Positions 6,319 through 13,542 of a DNA stretch of 35,584 nt are shown piece after piece (position 1 is the stretch's first letter; every line of letters starts with the position of its first letter). Position numbers and translations under genes: made by a program. Under the pieces are notes generated by a model. It was given only the letters and a program-made list of their open reading frames with translations. It was not told where the DNA came from and did no database searches. The stretch is from a virus. The DNA is taken from IMG/VR virus record IMGVR_UViG_3300023284_002395, positions 1 to 35,584 of that record. The stretch is one strand, 5' to 3'.

Positions 6319-6566
6319 GTAGCGTGATGATAATTCTTCAACTGGTTGACGGGATACTGCTCCTGGCGACAGAAATACCGGCTTTGATGGCGAGGGCGAA
6401 GCTCCTAAAGGGGGAGATGCAGGTTTTCGCGGACGAAAACCGTAGCCCTACTGATGCAGAGTGGGCTACGCTTAACGTGAAGACAAATGACATGCTTGGT
6501 TGGATGCAGACCCGGGCTGATCAGGCTCAGGCGTTTCTTGACAGCCAAGGAGGTGACTCGACTTAA
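6315..6566 (+). CDS. Small membrane-associated hypothetical protein
   Basis: 83 residues, starting with an ATGA overlap on the lipoprotein stop. The N terminus (VMIILQLVDGILLLATEIPALMA) is hydrophobic and could insert in a membrane, and the rest is helical and polar. Tight coupling suggests that it works with the lipoprotein and holin-like gene. No family is recognised. Confidence 0.6.
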   Translation: MSSVMIILQLVDGILLLATEIPALMARAKLLKGEMQVFADENRSPTDAEWATLNVKTNDMLGWMQTRADQAQAFLDSQGGDST

Positions 6567-6570
6567 GTTA

Positions 6571-6639
6571 GCCCCGACCTGGGTGCGCTCGGTAACCGCC
6601 AATGCCGGGAATTCCCACCCCCACGCACCCCGGTCGGGC
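6571..6639 (+). other. Long GC-rich inverted repeat in an intergenic region
   Basis: Positions 6571-6587 pair with 6623-6639 through about 15-16 bp with one bulge. The loop holds a GGGAATTCCC-type palindrome. It starts five bases after the stop at 6566. No U-run follows, so a factor-independent terminator is unlikely; an RNA element or attenuator is possible. Confidence 0.5.
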
Positions 6640-6675
6640 ACTATTACGGCGGGATACGTTGGATGAGGAGGTTGA

Positions 6676-6714
6676 ACGACTACGTAGTTAAATTACCATG
6701 GGTTAGGTAGTCGT
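6676..6714 (+). other. Inverted repeat ACGACTAC...GTAGTCGT
   Basis: A perfect 8-bp stem, 6676-6683 with 6707-6714, with a 23-nt loop. It lies 42 bases upstream of the strong ribosome site of the zinc-finger gene at 6757. It could be a leader hairpin or an operator. Confidence 0.45.
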
Positions 6715-6756
6715 GGTCTGTGAAATCTAGCGCCCGTCTTTATGAGGAGGAGGAAG

Positions 6757-6984
6757 ATGGCACACGATTGTTCAACGAAAGGGTGTACAAATGTTTCTGT
6801 GTCGGCCGGAAAGTGCAACAACTGTTATAGCATGATGCACTACTGGTTGAAGAAACGCAGCGTCGCGAAGCTTGTGAGGCGGGGTGAGCAGCTTGAGCTC
6901 TGGCAGAACCGGATGGACGAGTTGATGCAGGGAACTAACGTGAGAGCTCTGCGAGCGAAGCGTCGAAAAAGGAAAGTGGCTTAA
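6757..6984 (+). CDS. Small zinc-finger protein
   Basis: 75 residues from ATG 6757, with a very strong AGGAGGAGGA site upstream. The N terminus carries DCSTKGCTN and, ten residues on, GKCNNCYSMMHYW. These four cysteines form a treble-clef-like zinc knuckle common in small phage proteins. The remainder is basic and ends KAKRRKRKVA-like (ALRAKRRKRK), suited to nucleic-acid binding. Strong ribosome site and structured leader suggest regulated, high expression. Confidence 0.7.
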   Translation: MAHDCSTKGCTNVSVSAGKCNNCYSMMHYWLKKRSVAKLVRRGEQLELWQNRMDELMQGTNVRALRAKRRKRKVA

Positions 6985-6998
6985 CGGATCTCTGACCT

Positions 6999-7041
6999 GG
7001 TCCAGACCGTCCCTACTGAGTATTCTGGGGACGGCTGGACC
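6999..7041 (+). other. Stem-loop between two small genes
   Basis: GGTCCAG (6999-7005) pairs with CTGGACC (7035-7041) and CCGTCCC (7007-7013) with GGGACGG (7028-7034), with one bulged A and a 14-nt loop. It ends just before the AGGAGG site of the next gene. No U-run follows. Likely an RNA processing or regulatory hairpin. Confidence 0.5.
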
Positions 7042-7055
7042 CTATAGGAGGAACG

Positions 7056-7235
7056 ATGAACATGAAAATTGCGGCTATCCCGCCGGATGGTTATCGGGGT
7101 ACGATAGCCGATTGGTTGATAACTCTCCAAGAGAAAGGTTTCTGGGACGGTAACATACCGGAATTTTATGGGGATGTACAGCTTACTGAGGAACAGTACG
7201 TCGAATTGCTCGAGAAATGTGAAGCTAACGCGTGA
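7056..7235 (+). CDS. 59-residue hypothetical protein
   Basis: ATG 7056 follows AGGAGG (7047-7052) at short distance. The protein starts MNMKIAAIPPDGYRGTIADW, continues LITLQEKGFWDG, and ends LTEEQYVELLEKCEANA. It is acidic and mixed alpha/beta in appearance. No family is recognised. The good ribosome site and the preceding hairpin support a real gene. Confidence 0.6.
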   Translation: MNMKIAAIPPDGYRGTIADWLITLQEKGFWDGNIPEFYGDVQLTEEQYVELLEKCEANA

Positions 7236-7280
7236 TTTGAGAGAACAAAATTAATCAACTTGTGGATGGAGTAGAGACTG

Positions 7281-7772
7281 ATGAAACCAATCCCATTTCC
7301 GGTGCATGGTATTTGGGTACGGAAGATTGCAGGTAATGTTGAGGATGGCGTTTGCCATGCCCCGCTCTGTCGCCATGCGGCGAGTTGGCCAAATCGAAAT
7401 AAGGCAGTCCAGCATCAACAGATTCGTGACGGGGTTCACGGTGCTGGCACTATTGCTCCTAGCCCGGTGGGAAGCTGCCGAGACAGTCATGTCCCGCGAG
7501 AGCGGATAGACCGGGCAACTTTAGTACCAAATGCCGGAGCCCCGGTTGACAAATGCCAGTCCGGTGCGAAGCCGGGCGACTATTCGGCAATAGCCAAGGA
7601 AGTGCAACGTGCCAACCCCGCCCGAGTGCATGACGTAGGGGTGGTAGGAGAGGGACTTCGGGACGATCCTCAAGCACTGCCAAAGCTAGTCATTGATGAT
7701 GCGTTCGTCTCTCGGCTAAACGAAGGCCAGCCCGAATTACCAGGCTGGATACTGAGCGGAGGGCTGGATTGA
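7281..7772 (+). CDS. Hypothetical protein, frame uncertain in first half
   Basis: 163 residues from ATG 7281, with GGAG about nine bases upstream. Its stop overlaps the next ATG (TGATG). It holds a few Cys and His residues (VCHAPLCRHAA) but no recognised domain. A second open frame (7306-7509) encodes a 67-residue protein with a possible membrane helix (FVTGFTVLALLLLARW), so the first part is ambiguous. Only the longer frame is open from 7510 to 7770. Confidence 0.45.
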   Translation: MKPIPFPVHGIWVRKIAGNVEDGVCHAPLCRHAASWPNRNKAVQHQQIRDGVHGAGTIAPSPVGSCRDSHVPRERIDRATLVPNAGAPVDKCQSGAKPGDYSAIAKEVQRANPARVHDVGVVGEGLRDDPQALPKLVIDDAFVSRLNEGQPELPGWILSGGLD

Positions 7773-7909
7773 TGCCAATACCAAAACACTTCCCTTGGTA
7801 TCGAAAACTACGGGCCTATCTGACTTGGGCGACTGTCGAGGAGGCTTCCAGTAGCGACCCGAAAGCACTCGCGTGGTGGAAACGGCTTTTTCGTAAGGTA
7901 TTAGGCTAA
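7772..7909 (+). CDS. 45-residue hypothetical protein
   Basis: ATG 7772 overlaps the preceding stop, and the stop TAA overlaps the next ATG (TAATG). Both couplings support translation. The protein is basic and Trp-rich, with WYRKLRAYLTWATVEE and WWKRLFRKVLG. No family is recognised. Confidence 0.5.
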   Translation: MPIPKHFPWYRKLRAYLTWATVEEASSSDPKALAWWKRLFRKVLG

Positions 7910-8136
7910 TGCCTAAACCCAGCATCACGGTAGTCGATTTATCGGATTTGCCGGCAGACACCTATGTTTCGATGGCCGAGATTGGGATCTGCAAAATCTG
8001 CGGGACGAGTAAAGATTTACGATATGGGGCTTGTTTCCTCTGTTCTGAGAAGGTGTCCGGCAAAAAAGAAAAAGATGGGCATTTGTTGTGGGAAACAGCG
8101 AATCCTCGAAATAGTTGGAGGGTTTTCCCGCAATGA
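7909..8136 (+). CDS. Small zinc-ribbon protein
   Basis: 75 residues starting at TAATG. CKICGTSKDL and YGACFLCSEKV give two C-x-x-C pairs about 14 residues apart, a zinc ribbon. The following LLWETANPRNSW resembles a conserved tail I recall in other phage ribbon proteins. It begins MPKPSIT, much like the next gene (MTKPSIN), perhaps a shared targeting tail or coincidence. Function is unknown. Confidence 0.65.
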   Translation: MPKPSITVVDLSDLPADTYVSMAEIGICKICGTSKDLRYGACFLCSEKVSGKKEKDGHLLWETANPRNSWRVFPQ

Positions 8137-8324
8137 CCAAACCCAGCATCAACGACCTAATCAACGCCAAGATTATACGGTCACCGAGTCCGTTCGAAAG
8201 CTACGGCCGGTTGATGGTGGCATTAGCGATGGCGAGAGCCGTTTTACAGCATGTAAGTTATGAGCCTGAAGGTGCGCGACGTGAGGCCAGTGAGTTGCTA
8301 TGGAGTTGGGACGTGCATGACTGA
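8133..8324 (+). CDS. 63-residue hypothetical protein
   Basis: ATG 8133 overlaps the upstream stop by four bases. The protein is helical, with an amphipathic SYGRLMVALAMARAVLQHV segment and an acidic end. It begins MTKPSINDL, echoing the start of the preceding gene. No family is recognised. Confidence 0.55.
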   Translation: MTKPSINDLINAKIIRSPSPFESYGRLMVALAMARAVLQHVSYEPEGARREASELLWSWDVHD

Positions 8325-8658
8325 CATCGACAATCCGTTAACCATGAAGCCGCTAATGGCCTTAGCCGTCAAAGAGGCTTTACGACTGGCAATCGCAGAT
8401 TCAATGGCGCCAGAGGATAAGTCCCTTGCCGATATCGATCTCGATACTTTGGGTCGAAACCTTGCCTGTCGTTTGCTTGGTTACGGCGGTTGGCAGGTTG
8501 GTGATATGTATTCAGCCAACAGCTCGCCCCAGCAAATCTTATATGCTTGTGTCAAACGTCCAGCACTCGATCCATTAAAAGATATCGTGGACGCTCTTGG
8601 ATTAGAACCAGTAAATGATCCGTTGTCATTGGTGGACTCCGGGGACGAACATGATTAA
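8317..8658 (+). CDS. 113-residue hypothetical protein
   Basis: ATG 8317 overlaps the upstream gene by eight bases (ATGACTGA). The protein is helical, with a pattern MALAVKEALRLAIADSM and a following LDTLGRNLACRLLGYGGW. No membrane segment or catalytic motif is seen. It is part of the same overlapping chain. Confidence 0.55.
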   Translation: MTDIDNPLTMKPLMALAVKEALRLAIADSMAPEDKSLADIDLDTLGRNLACRLLGYGGWQVGDMYSANSSPQQILYACVKRPALDPLKDIVDALGLEPVNDPLSLVDSGDEHD

Positions 8659-8995
8659 GCGCAGTATTAATGAGATTATAATTGTGTTGGGCGATTTTGA
8701 CCCCCGATATATGAGTTCAATATCGGATGAGGAAATTGGTCAAATGGGACACGCGCTGCGTGAGGCGCAGGTAGTCTTGAAACATCAAGACGAATGGATT
8801 AGCTGGCTGGAGGGTGTCATTTATGGATGGGCAAATGGCGACGAAGATGCTAATGTTAGATTACGTGAAATAGCGGATGACATTGAAAATCCTGACGAAG
8901 ACGCGGAATTTATTCTCCAAAACGAGGCTAGTGATGGGTCGATTCAGCGTCCTAAACATAGCAGCCTACTCAAAAAGTGGGACGAAAATTGTTGA
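8651..8995 (+). CDS. 114-residue acidic hypothetical protein
   Basis: ATG 8651 overlaps the upstream stop by eight bases, with GGGGA a few bases before it. The protein is acidic and helical, containing EWISWLEGVIYGWANGDED. No family is recognised. An upstream start at 8615 is possible but lies inside the preceding gene without a ribosome site. Confidence 0.55.
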   Translation: MIKRSINEIIIVLGDFDPRYMSSISDEEIGQMGHALREAQVVLKHQDEWISWLEGVIYGWANGDEDANVRLREIADDIENPDEDAEFILQNEASDGSIQRPKHSSLLKKWDENC

Positions 8996-9004
8996 TTGCA
9001 GCAC

Positions 9005-9397
9005 ATGATCCCCGGGAAAGGAATTGATCGCAAAGGCGGGAAAGCTGACGGAATTAGATGGCGTTGGCTGTGGACACGACAATGCGATTTGTCCTGGCTC
9101 GACGAAAGTCCAAAATTAAAGGATAAACGTCGTCTTCCTTGTCAAACATGCCGTGCCGACTTGCCTAGAGTAAAAGGGGTAAAACAAAGGTCAGGTTATG
9201 GAGATAGTTATATTCAACTCTCCAGCGTCTTGTGGGGTTCGGAGCAAACAACGTACCGTTACGAGGGAACAGTAATGGTAAACGGCGATATGATTTTACA
9301 TACTCAGGAATACCCGACACGAATAGAGGCCCAACACGGAGCCGAGGAATTGCTTCGGGAGTTTTGTGAAGGGGTACTAAAAGTACTAGACAGCTAA
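9005..9397 (+). CDS. Hypothetical protein with a Cys pair
   Basis: 130 residues from ATG 9005; TTG 8996 directly after the upstream stop is an alternative. Neither has a clear ribosome site. It carries a basic N terminus (MIPGKGIDRKGGKADGIRW), a CQTC pair near residue 47 and a beta-rich second half. No family is recognised. Confidence 0.5.
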   Translation: MIPGKGIDRKGGKADGIRWRWLWTRQCDLSWLDESPKLKDKRRLPCQTCRADLPRVKGVKQRSGYGDSYIQLSSVLWGSEQTTYRYEGTVMVNGDMILHTQEYPTRIEAQHGAEELLREFCEGVLKVLDS

Positions 9398-9443
9398 GAG
9401 AAGTGAAAGAAAGCAGTGGAGGAACTGGAGAAGAGGTTTGTTG

Positions 9444-9854
9444 ATGAATGAGGTGAAAAAGCGAGGATGTACGCACGTGGAGGGTTTCTGCTTGATGTGG
9501 TATATGTGTTCGGAGTGCGGACATACCGAATGTATATGGAATTCGCGGGACGGGGTAACCCCATTTTGCGTTGACTGTCCGAGCTGTGGAAACCCGTCGT
9601 TAATGCACGTGGCGTGGCGTCCCGACGAATTTGTGATGAGCCATGAACTTAACCTGGAACAGCGATTTTTTCGGGATGGGACCCGAGATGAGGCGATAGA
9701 GATTTTGAAAAGGCGTCAGAAGTTGCTTGTGTCTAGTCAGTGGCCGATGTCCGATTCGGTGCTCCGGTCATTAATTAACGAAATTGGTACCGAACGTAGC
9801 GAATTTCAGAACGGGTGGCCGATGCTTGACCGAGAAACGTCCGGGGGCAGCTAG
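9444..9854 (+). CDS. Conserved phage zinc-ribbon protein
   Basis: 136 residues from ATG 9444, with AAGAGG seven bases upstream. The motif block CSECGHTECIWNSRDGVTPF followed by CPSCGN is a zinc ribbon, and the WNSRDGVTPF segment is a signature I recall from conserved phage hypothetical proteins. The C-terminal half is helical (RDEAIEILKRRQKLL). Function is unknown. Confidence 0.75.
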   Translation: MNEVKKRGCTHVEGFCLMWYMCSECGHTECIWNSRDGVTPFCVDCPSCGNPSLMHVAWRPDEFVMSHELNLEQRFFRDGTRDEAIEILKRRQKLLVSSQWPMSDSVLRSLINEIGTERSEFQNGWPMLDRETSGGS

Positions 9855-9873
9855 CGTCTACGGGAGGAAAGGG

Positions 9874-9966
9874 GTGTTGAACGCGAAGATGCCGAGGGTA
9901 AACTTGATTAACCTGTTTCACTACCATGAGGGAGATGGACAAGTGTCCATGCGGTATGCACAATGA
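9874..9966 (+). CDS. 30-residue peptide
   Basis: GTG 9874 lies a few bases after the strong site GGGAGGAAAGG. The peptide reads LNAKMPRVNLINLFHYHEGDG and then QVSMRYAQ. Its stop overlaps the next ATG (ATGA), so it may act mainly as a leader coupling translation into the downstream gene. A later ATG (9889) is possible. Confidence 0.4.
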   Translation: MLNAKMPRVNLINLFHYHEGDGQVSMRYAQ

Positions 9967-10424
9967 GCGATAAAGAGTTAGCGGAAGGTGAGATAAAAGG
10001 TTTGCAAATGCGACTTCACATGGCTGATGAGGGGGAGCGAGCTTATAAAAAAGAGCAGGAGGAGATGCAAGAAGAAAATGATAAGCTAGCGGGTTTAATT
10101 GAAGAGAAGGTGGAGGAAATTAAGGAGCTCGAAGGGAAGCTACTTGGGGTTTCGGAGTACGCAGCCACGTTGGAGGCAACCAAGGAGAGTAACTTTGCGA
10201 GAATTAAGGAGCTGAAGGCGGACCTTGCGAAGGAAAGGTTCTACCGAGAGGAAGATCAAACGATGTTCACGCGTTTGCGACGGAAGCAGATGGAGAAGCG
10301 AGCCCACCTGCGGATAGCGATGAAGAAGGCGTGCGCTCATACTATGGTGGAAGGGACTCCGGTTGAAAGTGTCCTGTTTGATGCGTTGAACAAAGACGAT
10401 GAAAGAGGCGGCCAGCAAATTTGA
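9963..10424 (+). CDS. Coiled-coil protein
   Basis: 153 residues. Residues 5-105 are almost entirely Glu, Lys, Gln, Arg and Leu, with heptad-like spacing (EIKGLQMRL, EEKVEEIKELEGKL), predicting a long coiled coil. The C-terminal 40 residues are more globular. ATGA overlap with the preceding peptide. Probable role in oligomerisation; no specific family. Confidence 0.65.
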   Translation: MSDKELAEGEIKGLQMRLHMADEGERAYKKEQEEMQEENDKLAGLIEEKVEEIKELEGKLLGVSEYAATLEATKESNFARIKELKADLAKERFYREEDQTMFTRLRRKQMEKRAHLRIAMKKACAHTMVEGTPVESVLFDALNKDDERGGQQI

Positions 10425-10803
10425 GTCAAAGCAGTTCTACGAACAGCGACGAGTCCTGAATGGTACACTCTCAAAAGTACTGGAATTACGTAGGGAGCAG
10501 GATAACGAAGAGCTCGGCTGGTACCACAAGAGAACGAACCAACGGGTCTCTTACGGGCTCTATCTGTTTGCAGAATGGAATGCCCTTATGGATGCGGTAA
10601 CGCAGGTAGAGACGGCGCCGGGGAATTACTTTTTCGAACGGAATCTCTGGAGTTGGAAGGTGTTCAAATTTCATGCCAACAAGGGAGAGGTGGAACTCCT
10701 GTTGGAGAAGTTCTACGATGGGGGCAGCATGGAGTCGGGAGTTCTTGCGTGCGCTTGGTGTGTCGTGGAGGTGGTGAGACATATGGATATTAATAATGCC
10801 TGA
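10399..10803 (+). CDS. 134-residue hypothetical protein
   Basis: ATG 10399 overlaps the coiled-coil gene by 26 bases. The protein has a basic helical N terminus, a central LGWYHKRTNQRVSYG segment and a hydrophobic SGVLACAWCVVEVV near the end, with two cysteines in the order C-x-x-C. No known family is identified. The ribosome site is weak. Confidence 0.55.
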   Translation: MKEAASKFESKQFYEQRRVLNGTLSKVLELRREQDNEELGWYHKRTNQRVSYGLYLFAEWNALMDAVTQVETAPGNYFFERNLWSWKVFKFHANKGEVELLLEKFYDGGSMESGVLACAWCVVEVVRHMDINNA

Positions 10804-11128
10804 CACACTAGAAGAATTTAGATACAAGCGCCAGCAGTGTACGAATTTTGAGGCGGCGTTAACCCTGATTGATGAAATGTTGGTGGGGGGTGAGAAAGAA
10901 GAAGAGCGTGTAAAAGAGGTTTACAGGGTAATTCTGGGTGTAAAGGTGGAGAACGCGCGACAGGCGCAAGAGATAAATCGTTTGCGGTCGATACTCAAGG
11001 TTTGTGTAGAGGCTATCAACGAGGCCTATAAGAGACCCGAATCTGGTGCTCTTGTTCGGGTGTGGAATTGGTTGAAAAAGGAACAGAAGATGAAGAACAG
11101 GAAAGTTCTTGGTTCGGAAGTGCGGTGA
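10796..11128 (+). CDS. 110-residue helical protein
   Basis: ATG 10796 overlaps the previous gene by eight bases. It has a long charged helix (EKEEERVKEVYRVILG; NARQAQEINRLRSIL) with coiled-coil character and a basic C terminus. No family is recognised. Confidence 0.55.
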   Translation: MPDTLEEFRYKRQQCTNFEAALTLIDEMLVGGEKEEERVKEVYRVILGVKVENARQAQEINRLRSILKVCVEAINEAYKRPESGALVRVWNWLKKEQKMKNRKVLGSEVR

Positions 11129-11158
11129 AGATGCTGTGGGTTTTAGAGGAGGGGGAAT

Positions 11159-11569
11159 ATGGCGGCGTCAAGGTTGAAAAGTAACCTTTACCATATGTTG
11201 AAGTGTCGATTGGATGTGGATCATGTGATGGTGCGGACGATTCAAGGAGGGCCAATTGTGGGAGAGCAGGTGCCGCCTGGTTGGCCGAGAGATATGCTTG
11301 ATGCGTTACAGAAGACCGAGAAGCAATATGATGATATCGCGCAGCGTTGTGACCCGTCAGGTGATGTGCAAAGGTTGCACGAAGCGTTGGACCAGGTGAA
11401 GGCGTTGGCGATAAAATTAGAAGAAAAAGAAAATGATTATAATCAGTTGAGGATAGAAGATTCTCGGAAGCGGGGTGCGATTGAGGAAATGCGACGGAGA
11501 CTGACGTTGGCGATTAAGCACGAAGATTGGTATATGGTGGGAGAGGTGCGGGGGAGGGGGCAAAATTAA
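11159..11569 (+). CDS. 136-residue coiled-coil protein
   Basis: A strong GAGGAGGGGGA site precedes ATG 11159. The N-terminal 45 residues are beta-like, and the middle (residues 60-110) is a charged coiled coil. The gene ends one base before the methyltransferase start, so the two are probably co-translated. No family is recognised. Confidence 0.6.
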   Translation: MAASRLKSNLYHMLKCRLDVDHVMVRTIQGGPIVGEQVPPGWPRDMLDALQKTEKQYDDIAQRCDPSGDVQRLHEALDQVKALAIKLEEKENDYNQLRIEDSRKRGAIEEMRRRLTLAIKHEDWYMVGEVRGRGQN

Positions 11570-12073
11570 ATGAGTACACCCGCTCAATTAATTAACCGAA
11601 CGTCTGGAACACAGGAATACTGGACTCCTCACTTTATTACATATCGTGTGAGGGAATTTTTTGGTGTTATACATTTAGATCCCGCATCGTCACAGAGTGC
11701 AAATGAATGGGTGCAGGCTCGCGAAATTTATACGAGGGTTGAAGATGGGCTTAGACAACGATGGTACGGAAATGTGTGGATGAACCACCCTTTTGGGCGA
11801 AGAGAAAATCCGTTATGGGTAAGTAAGCTCATGGGAGAATACATGAGAAAACATTTAGTGGAAGCAATATGTATTACTTATGCGTGTACGTCGGAATCGT
11901 GGTTTCAGCCGCTTTTACAGCGGTTGCAATGCTTTTTGATCCCGCGAACAAATTATTACCTCCCGGACGGTTCATTGAAACGTGGTGTTACGAAAGGAAG
12001 CGTGCTCACGTATTTAGGGGAGCGACCTGACGAGTTTCGTAATACGTTTTCTGATCTTGGTGTTGTTAAATAA
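11570..12073 (+). CDS. dam: Phage DNA N6-adenine methyltransferase (Dam family)
   Basis: 167 residues. EYWTPHFITYRVREFFG followed by LDPASS (D37) and WMNHPFG (N72-G76) is the layout of the phage Dam family (PF05869), which transfers a methyl group from S-adenosylmethionine to adenine N6. The following ITYACTSESWFQPLLQR and RGVTKGSVLTYLG segments also fit. The catalytic tetrapeptide, usually NPPY/NPPF, reads NHPF here, a substitution possibly normal for this subgroup. Phage copies usually protect DNA against host restriction. No cognate nuclease is nearby. Sequence specificity cannot be told. Confidence 0.85.
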   Translation: MSTPAQLINRTSGTQEYWTPHFITYRVREFFGVIHLDPASSQSANEWVQAREIYTRVEDGLRQRWYGNVWMNHPFGRRENPLWVSKLMGEYMRKHLVEAICITYACTSESWFQPLLQRLQCFLIPRTNYYLPDGSLKRGVTKGSVLTYLGERPDEFRNTFSDLGVVK

Positions 12074-12105
12074 CTGTCAATAACGAATTTCAGGAGGATA
12101 TAATT

Positions 12106-12627
12106 ATGACCACGGAACTGCCGATGATTAACGAGATGAACTTGGTGTCGAACGTGTATCGAGGGGGATCGCCGACGGGCGGTTGGGAGGGTGCAGCGGC
12201 TGATAATACGCATTTTGTGTCCCCTCCGAGTCAAACGTTCCCCTTTAGCGAGCGAAGGGTAAGTTTTCCGGGGGTGACTGATACGATTGTGGCTGGGTTA
12301 ACTGAACACAACGATGAAGAGGAAGAGAAAATGGCTGACAAGGAATCTACGAGACGCTTGGTGAAGGTGTTTATCTGTGATACTGATGAGCAGATACCAT
12401 TGGATAACGCGTTGCTTTATTCAGGGCCGGAGCACCTGACTGACCTGACTGATGAGGAGCTCTTTTTTGAGATCAATATCAAAGAGCTTTTGGATAATCA
12501 TAACGAGGTGCGGAAGCAGACGCCGGATAAATTAGTACCTCCGTTACCCAGCGGGGCCTACTTGATGCTGGAACCTATACGAATCCGGAACCTGACGATG
12601 TCGGTGGTGGTGATCGCGGCGTTTTGA
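12106..12627 (+). CDS. Hypothetical protein
   Basis: 173 residues, from ATG 12106 with CAGGAGGAT upstream, a strong site. The N-terminal 75 residues are low-complexity, Gly/Ser/Pro-rich and end in an acidic run (DEEEEK). The C-terminal part is more globular (LVKVFICDTDEQIPLDNALL). An internal start at the methionine before ADKEST (12331) is possible. No family is recognised. It sits between dam and thyX. Confidence 0.6.
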   Translation: MTTELPMINEMNLVSNVYRGGSPTGGWEGAAADNTHFVSPPSQTFPFSERRVSFPGVTDTIVAGLTEHNDEEEEKMADKESTRRLVKVFICDTDEQIPLDNALLYSGPEHLTDLTDEELFFEINIKELLDNHNEVRKQTPDKLVPPLPSGAYLMLEPIRIRNLTMSVVVIAAF

Positions 12628-12630
12628 ATA

Positions 12631-13320
12631 GTGTCCTCTGCGGAAATTAAATGCCTGGATAAAGGTTACGTGCGGCTTGTAGATTGGATGGGTCAAGACT
12701 TGTCTGTGGTACGAGCCGCGAGGGTTTCTTATGCGGCGGAGTGGCGATCTGGAGAGGATACGGGTAAAGACGCCCGTCTGGTTAAGTATATGTATGAGGG
12801 AAAGCACACTAGTCCTTTCGAGCATGTGGTGTTTACGTTTGAAGTTAAGGAGCCGATATTTGTGTTCCGACAATGGCACCGACACCGGACTTGGAGTTAT
12901 AATGAACTTTCGTCTCGATATGCTGAGATGAAAGATGAGTGGTACCTTCCCGATAATGCTAAGATTGGGAAGCAGTCCAAATCTAGTAAGCAGGCAAGGG
13001 ACTTATCTGAAGAAATACGAGAGGCGGAGGAAGTAGTTAACCTGATGGAGCATGCGAATAAGCAATCCTATCAGGTTTATCAGCAGTTGTTGGAGAAGGG
13101 AGTACCGAGAGAGTTGGCGAGGTCGGTTTTACCGGTAGCTATGTACTCGAAGATGTTTGCTACTGTTGATCTCCATAACCTTTTCCACTTTTGTACACTG
13201 AGGATGCACGAGCACGCGCAATATGAGATTAGAGTTTACGCCCAAGCTATGTTTGAGCTGGTTAAACCTCTTGCACCAGTGGCATGTGGTTGTTTTGAGG
13301 AACAGATTAATGAGCTGTGA
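12631..13320 (+). CDS. thyX: Flavin-dependent thymidylate synthase ThyX
   Basis: 229 residues, within the usual ThyX range. The signature RHRxxSxNExSxR is present as RHRTWSYNELSSR at 84-96. Typical flanks are seen: HTSPFEHVVFTFEVKEPIFV before it, and ELARSVLPVAMYSKMFATVD and LRMHEHAQYEIRVYAQAM after it. ThyX makes dTMP from dUMP using methylene-tetrahydrofolate, FAD and NADPH in the cytoplasm, raising thymidine supply for phage DNA synthesis. GTG 12631 starts three bases after the upstream stop with no strong ribosome site, suggesting translational coupling. Confidence 0.95.
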   Translation: MSSAEIKCLDKGYVRLVDWMGQDLSVVRAARVSYAAEWRSGEDTGKDARLVKYMYEGKHTSPFEHVVFTFEVKEPIFVFRQWHRHRTWSYNELSSRYAEMKDEWYLPDNAKIGKQSKSSKQARDLSEEIREAEEVVNLMEHANKQSYQVYQQLLEKGVPRELARSVLPVAMYSKMFATVDLHNLFHFCTLRMHEHAQYEIRVYAQAMFELVKPLAPVACGCFEEQINEL

Positions 13321-13329
13321 TTTGATGTT

Positions 13330-13358
13330 GACAATGGTGGTATTTTGATACCGTTGTC
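13330..13358 (+). other. Hairpin downstream of thyX
   Basis: GACAA (13330-13334) pairs with TTGTC (13354-13358), and GGTAT (13339-13343) with ATACC (13348-13352), closed by a TTTG loop with a small internal loop. It lies ten bases after the thyX stop. No U-run follows. It could stabilise or process the transcript upstream of the tRNA-like element. Confidence 0.4.
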
Positions 13359-13384
13359 CGCATGGTGTATTACGTTATAACGAA

Positions 13385-13450
13385 GGCCGTACCCGGCGGG
13401 GAAAGGGCTTTCAATCCCGATACCTGGGGGTTCGACTCCCCCTACGGCCT
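13385..13450 (+). tRNA. tRNA-like element, D arm shortened or missing
   Basis: GGCCGTA (13385-13391) pairs perfectly with TACGGCC (13443-13449), a 7-bp acceptor stem with T13450 as discriminator. GGGGG (13426-13430), TTCGACT loop (13431-13437) and CCCCC (13438-13442) make a perfect T arm with a consensus B box. Only 34 bases separate the acceptor from the T arm, about seven fewer than in a standard tRNA. A 7-nt loop CTTTCAA (13408-13414) would give anticodon TTC (Glu), but its stem is poor. CGGG and CCCG at 13397-13400 and 13416-13419 can also pair. No CCA is encoded. It may be a decayed tRNA, a tRNA mimic or an attachment-site relic. Confidence 0.45.
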
Positions 13451-13542
13451 CTACTTAGGAGATGAGATTATGAACTGAATGTAGAGCACCTCCCTGTTAC
13501 TTTCCGGTAGCTAAATTTCTTAACTATAACCAGGAGAGTAAC

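Noticed and set aside
12631-13320. Selfish or intron element in thyX
   Set aside because: thyX is often split by introns in phages, but this copy is continuous with all motifs in one frame.
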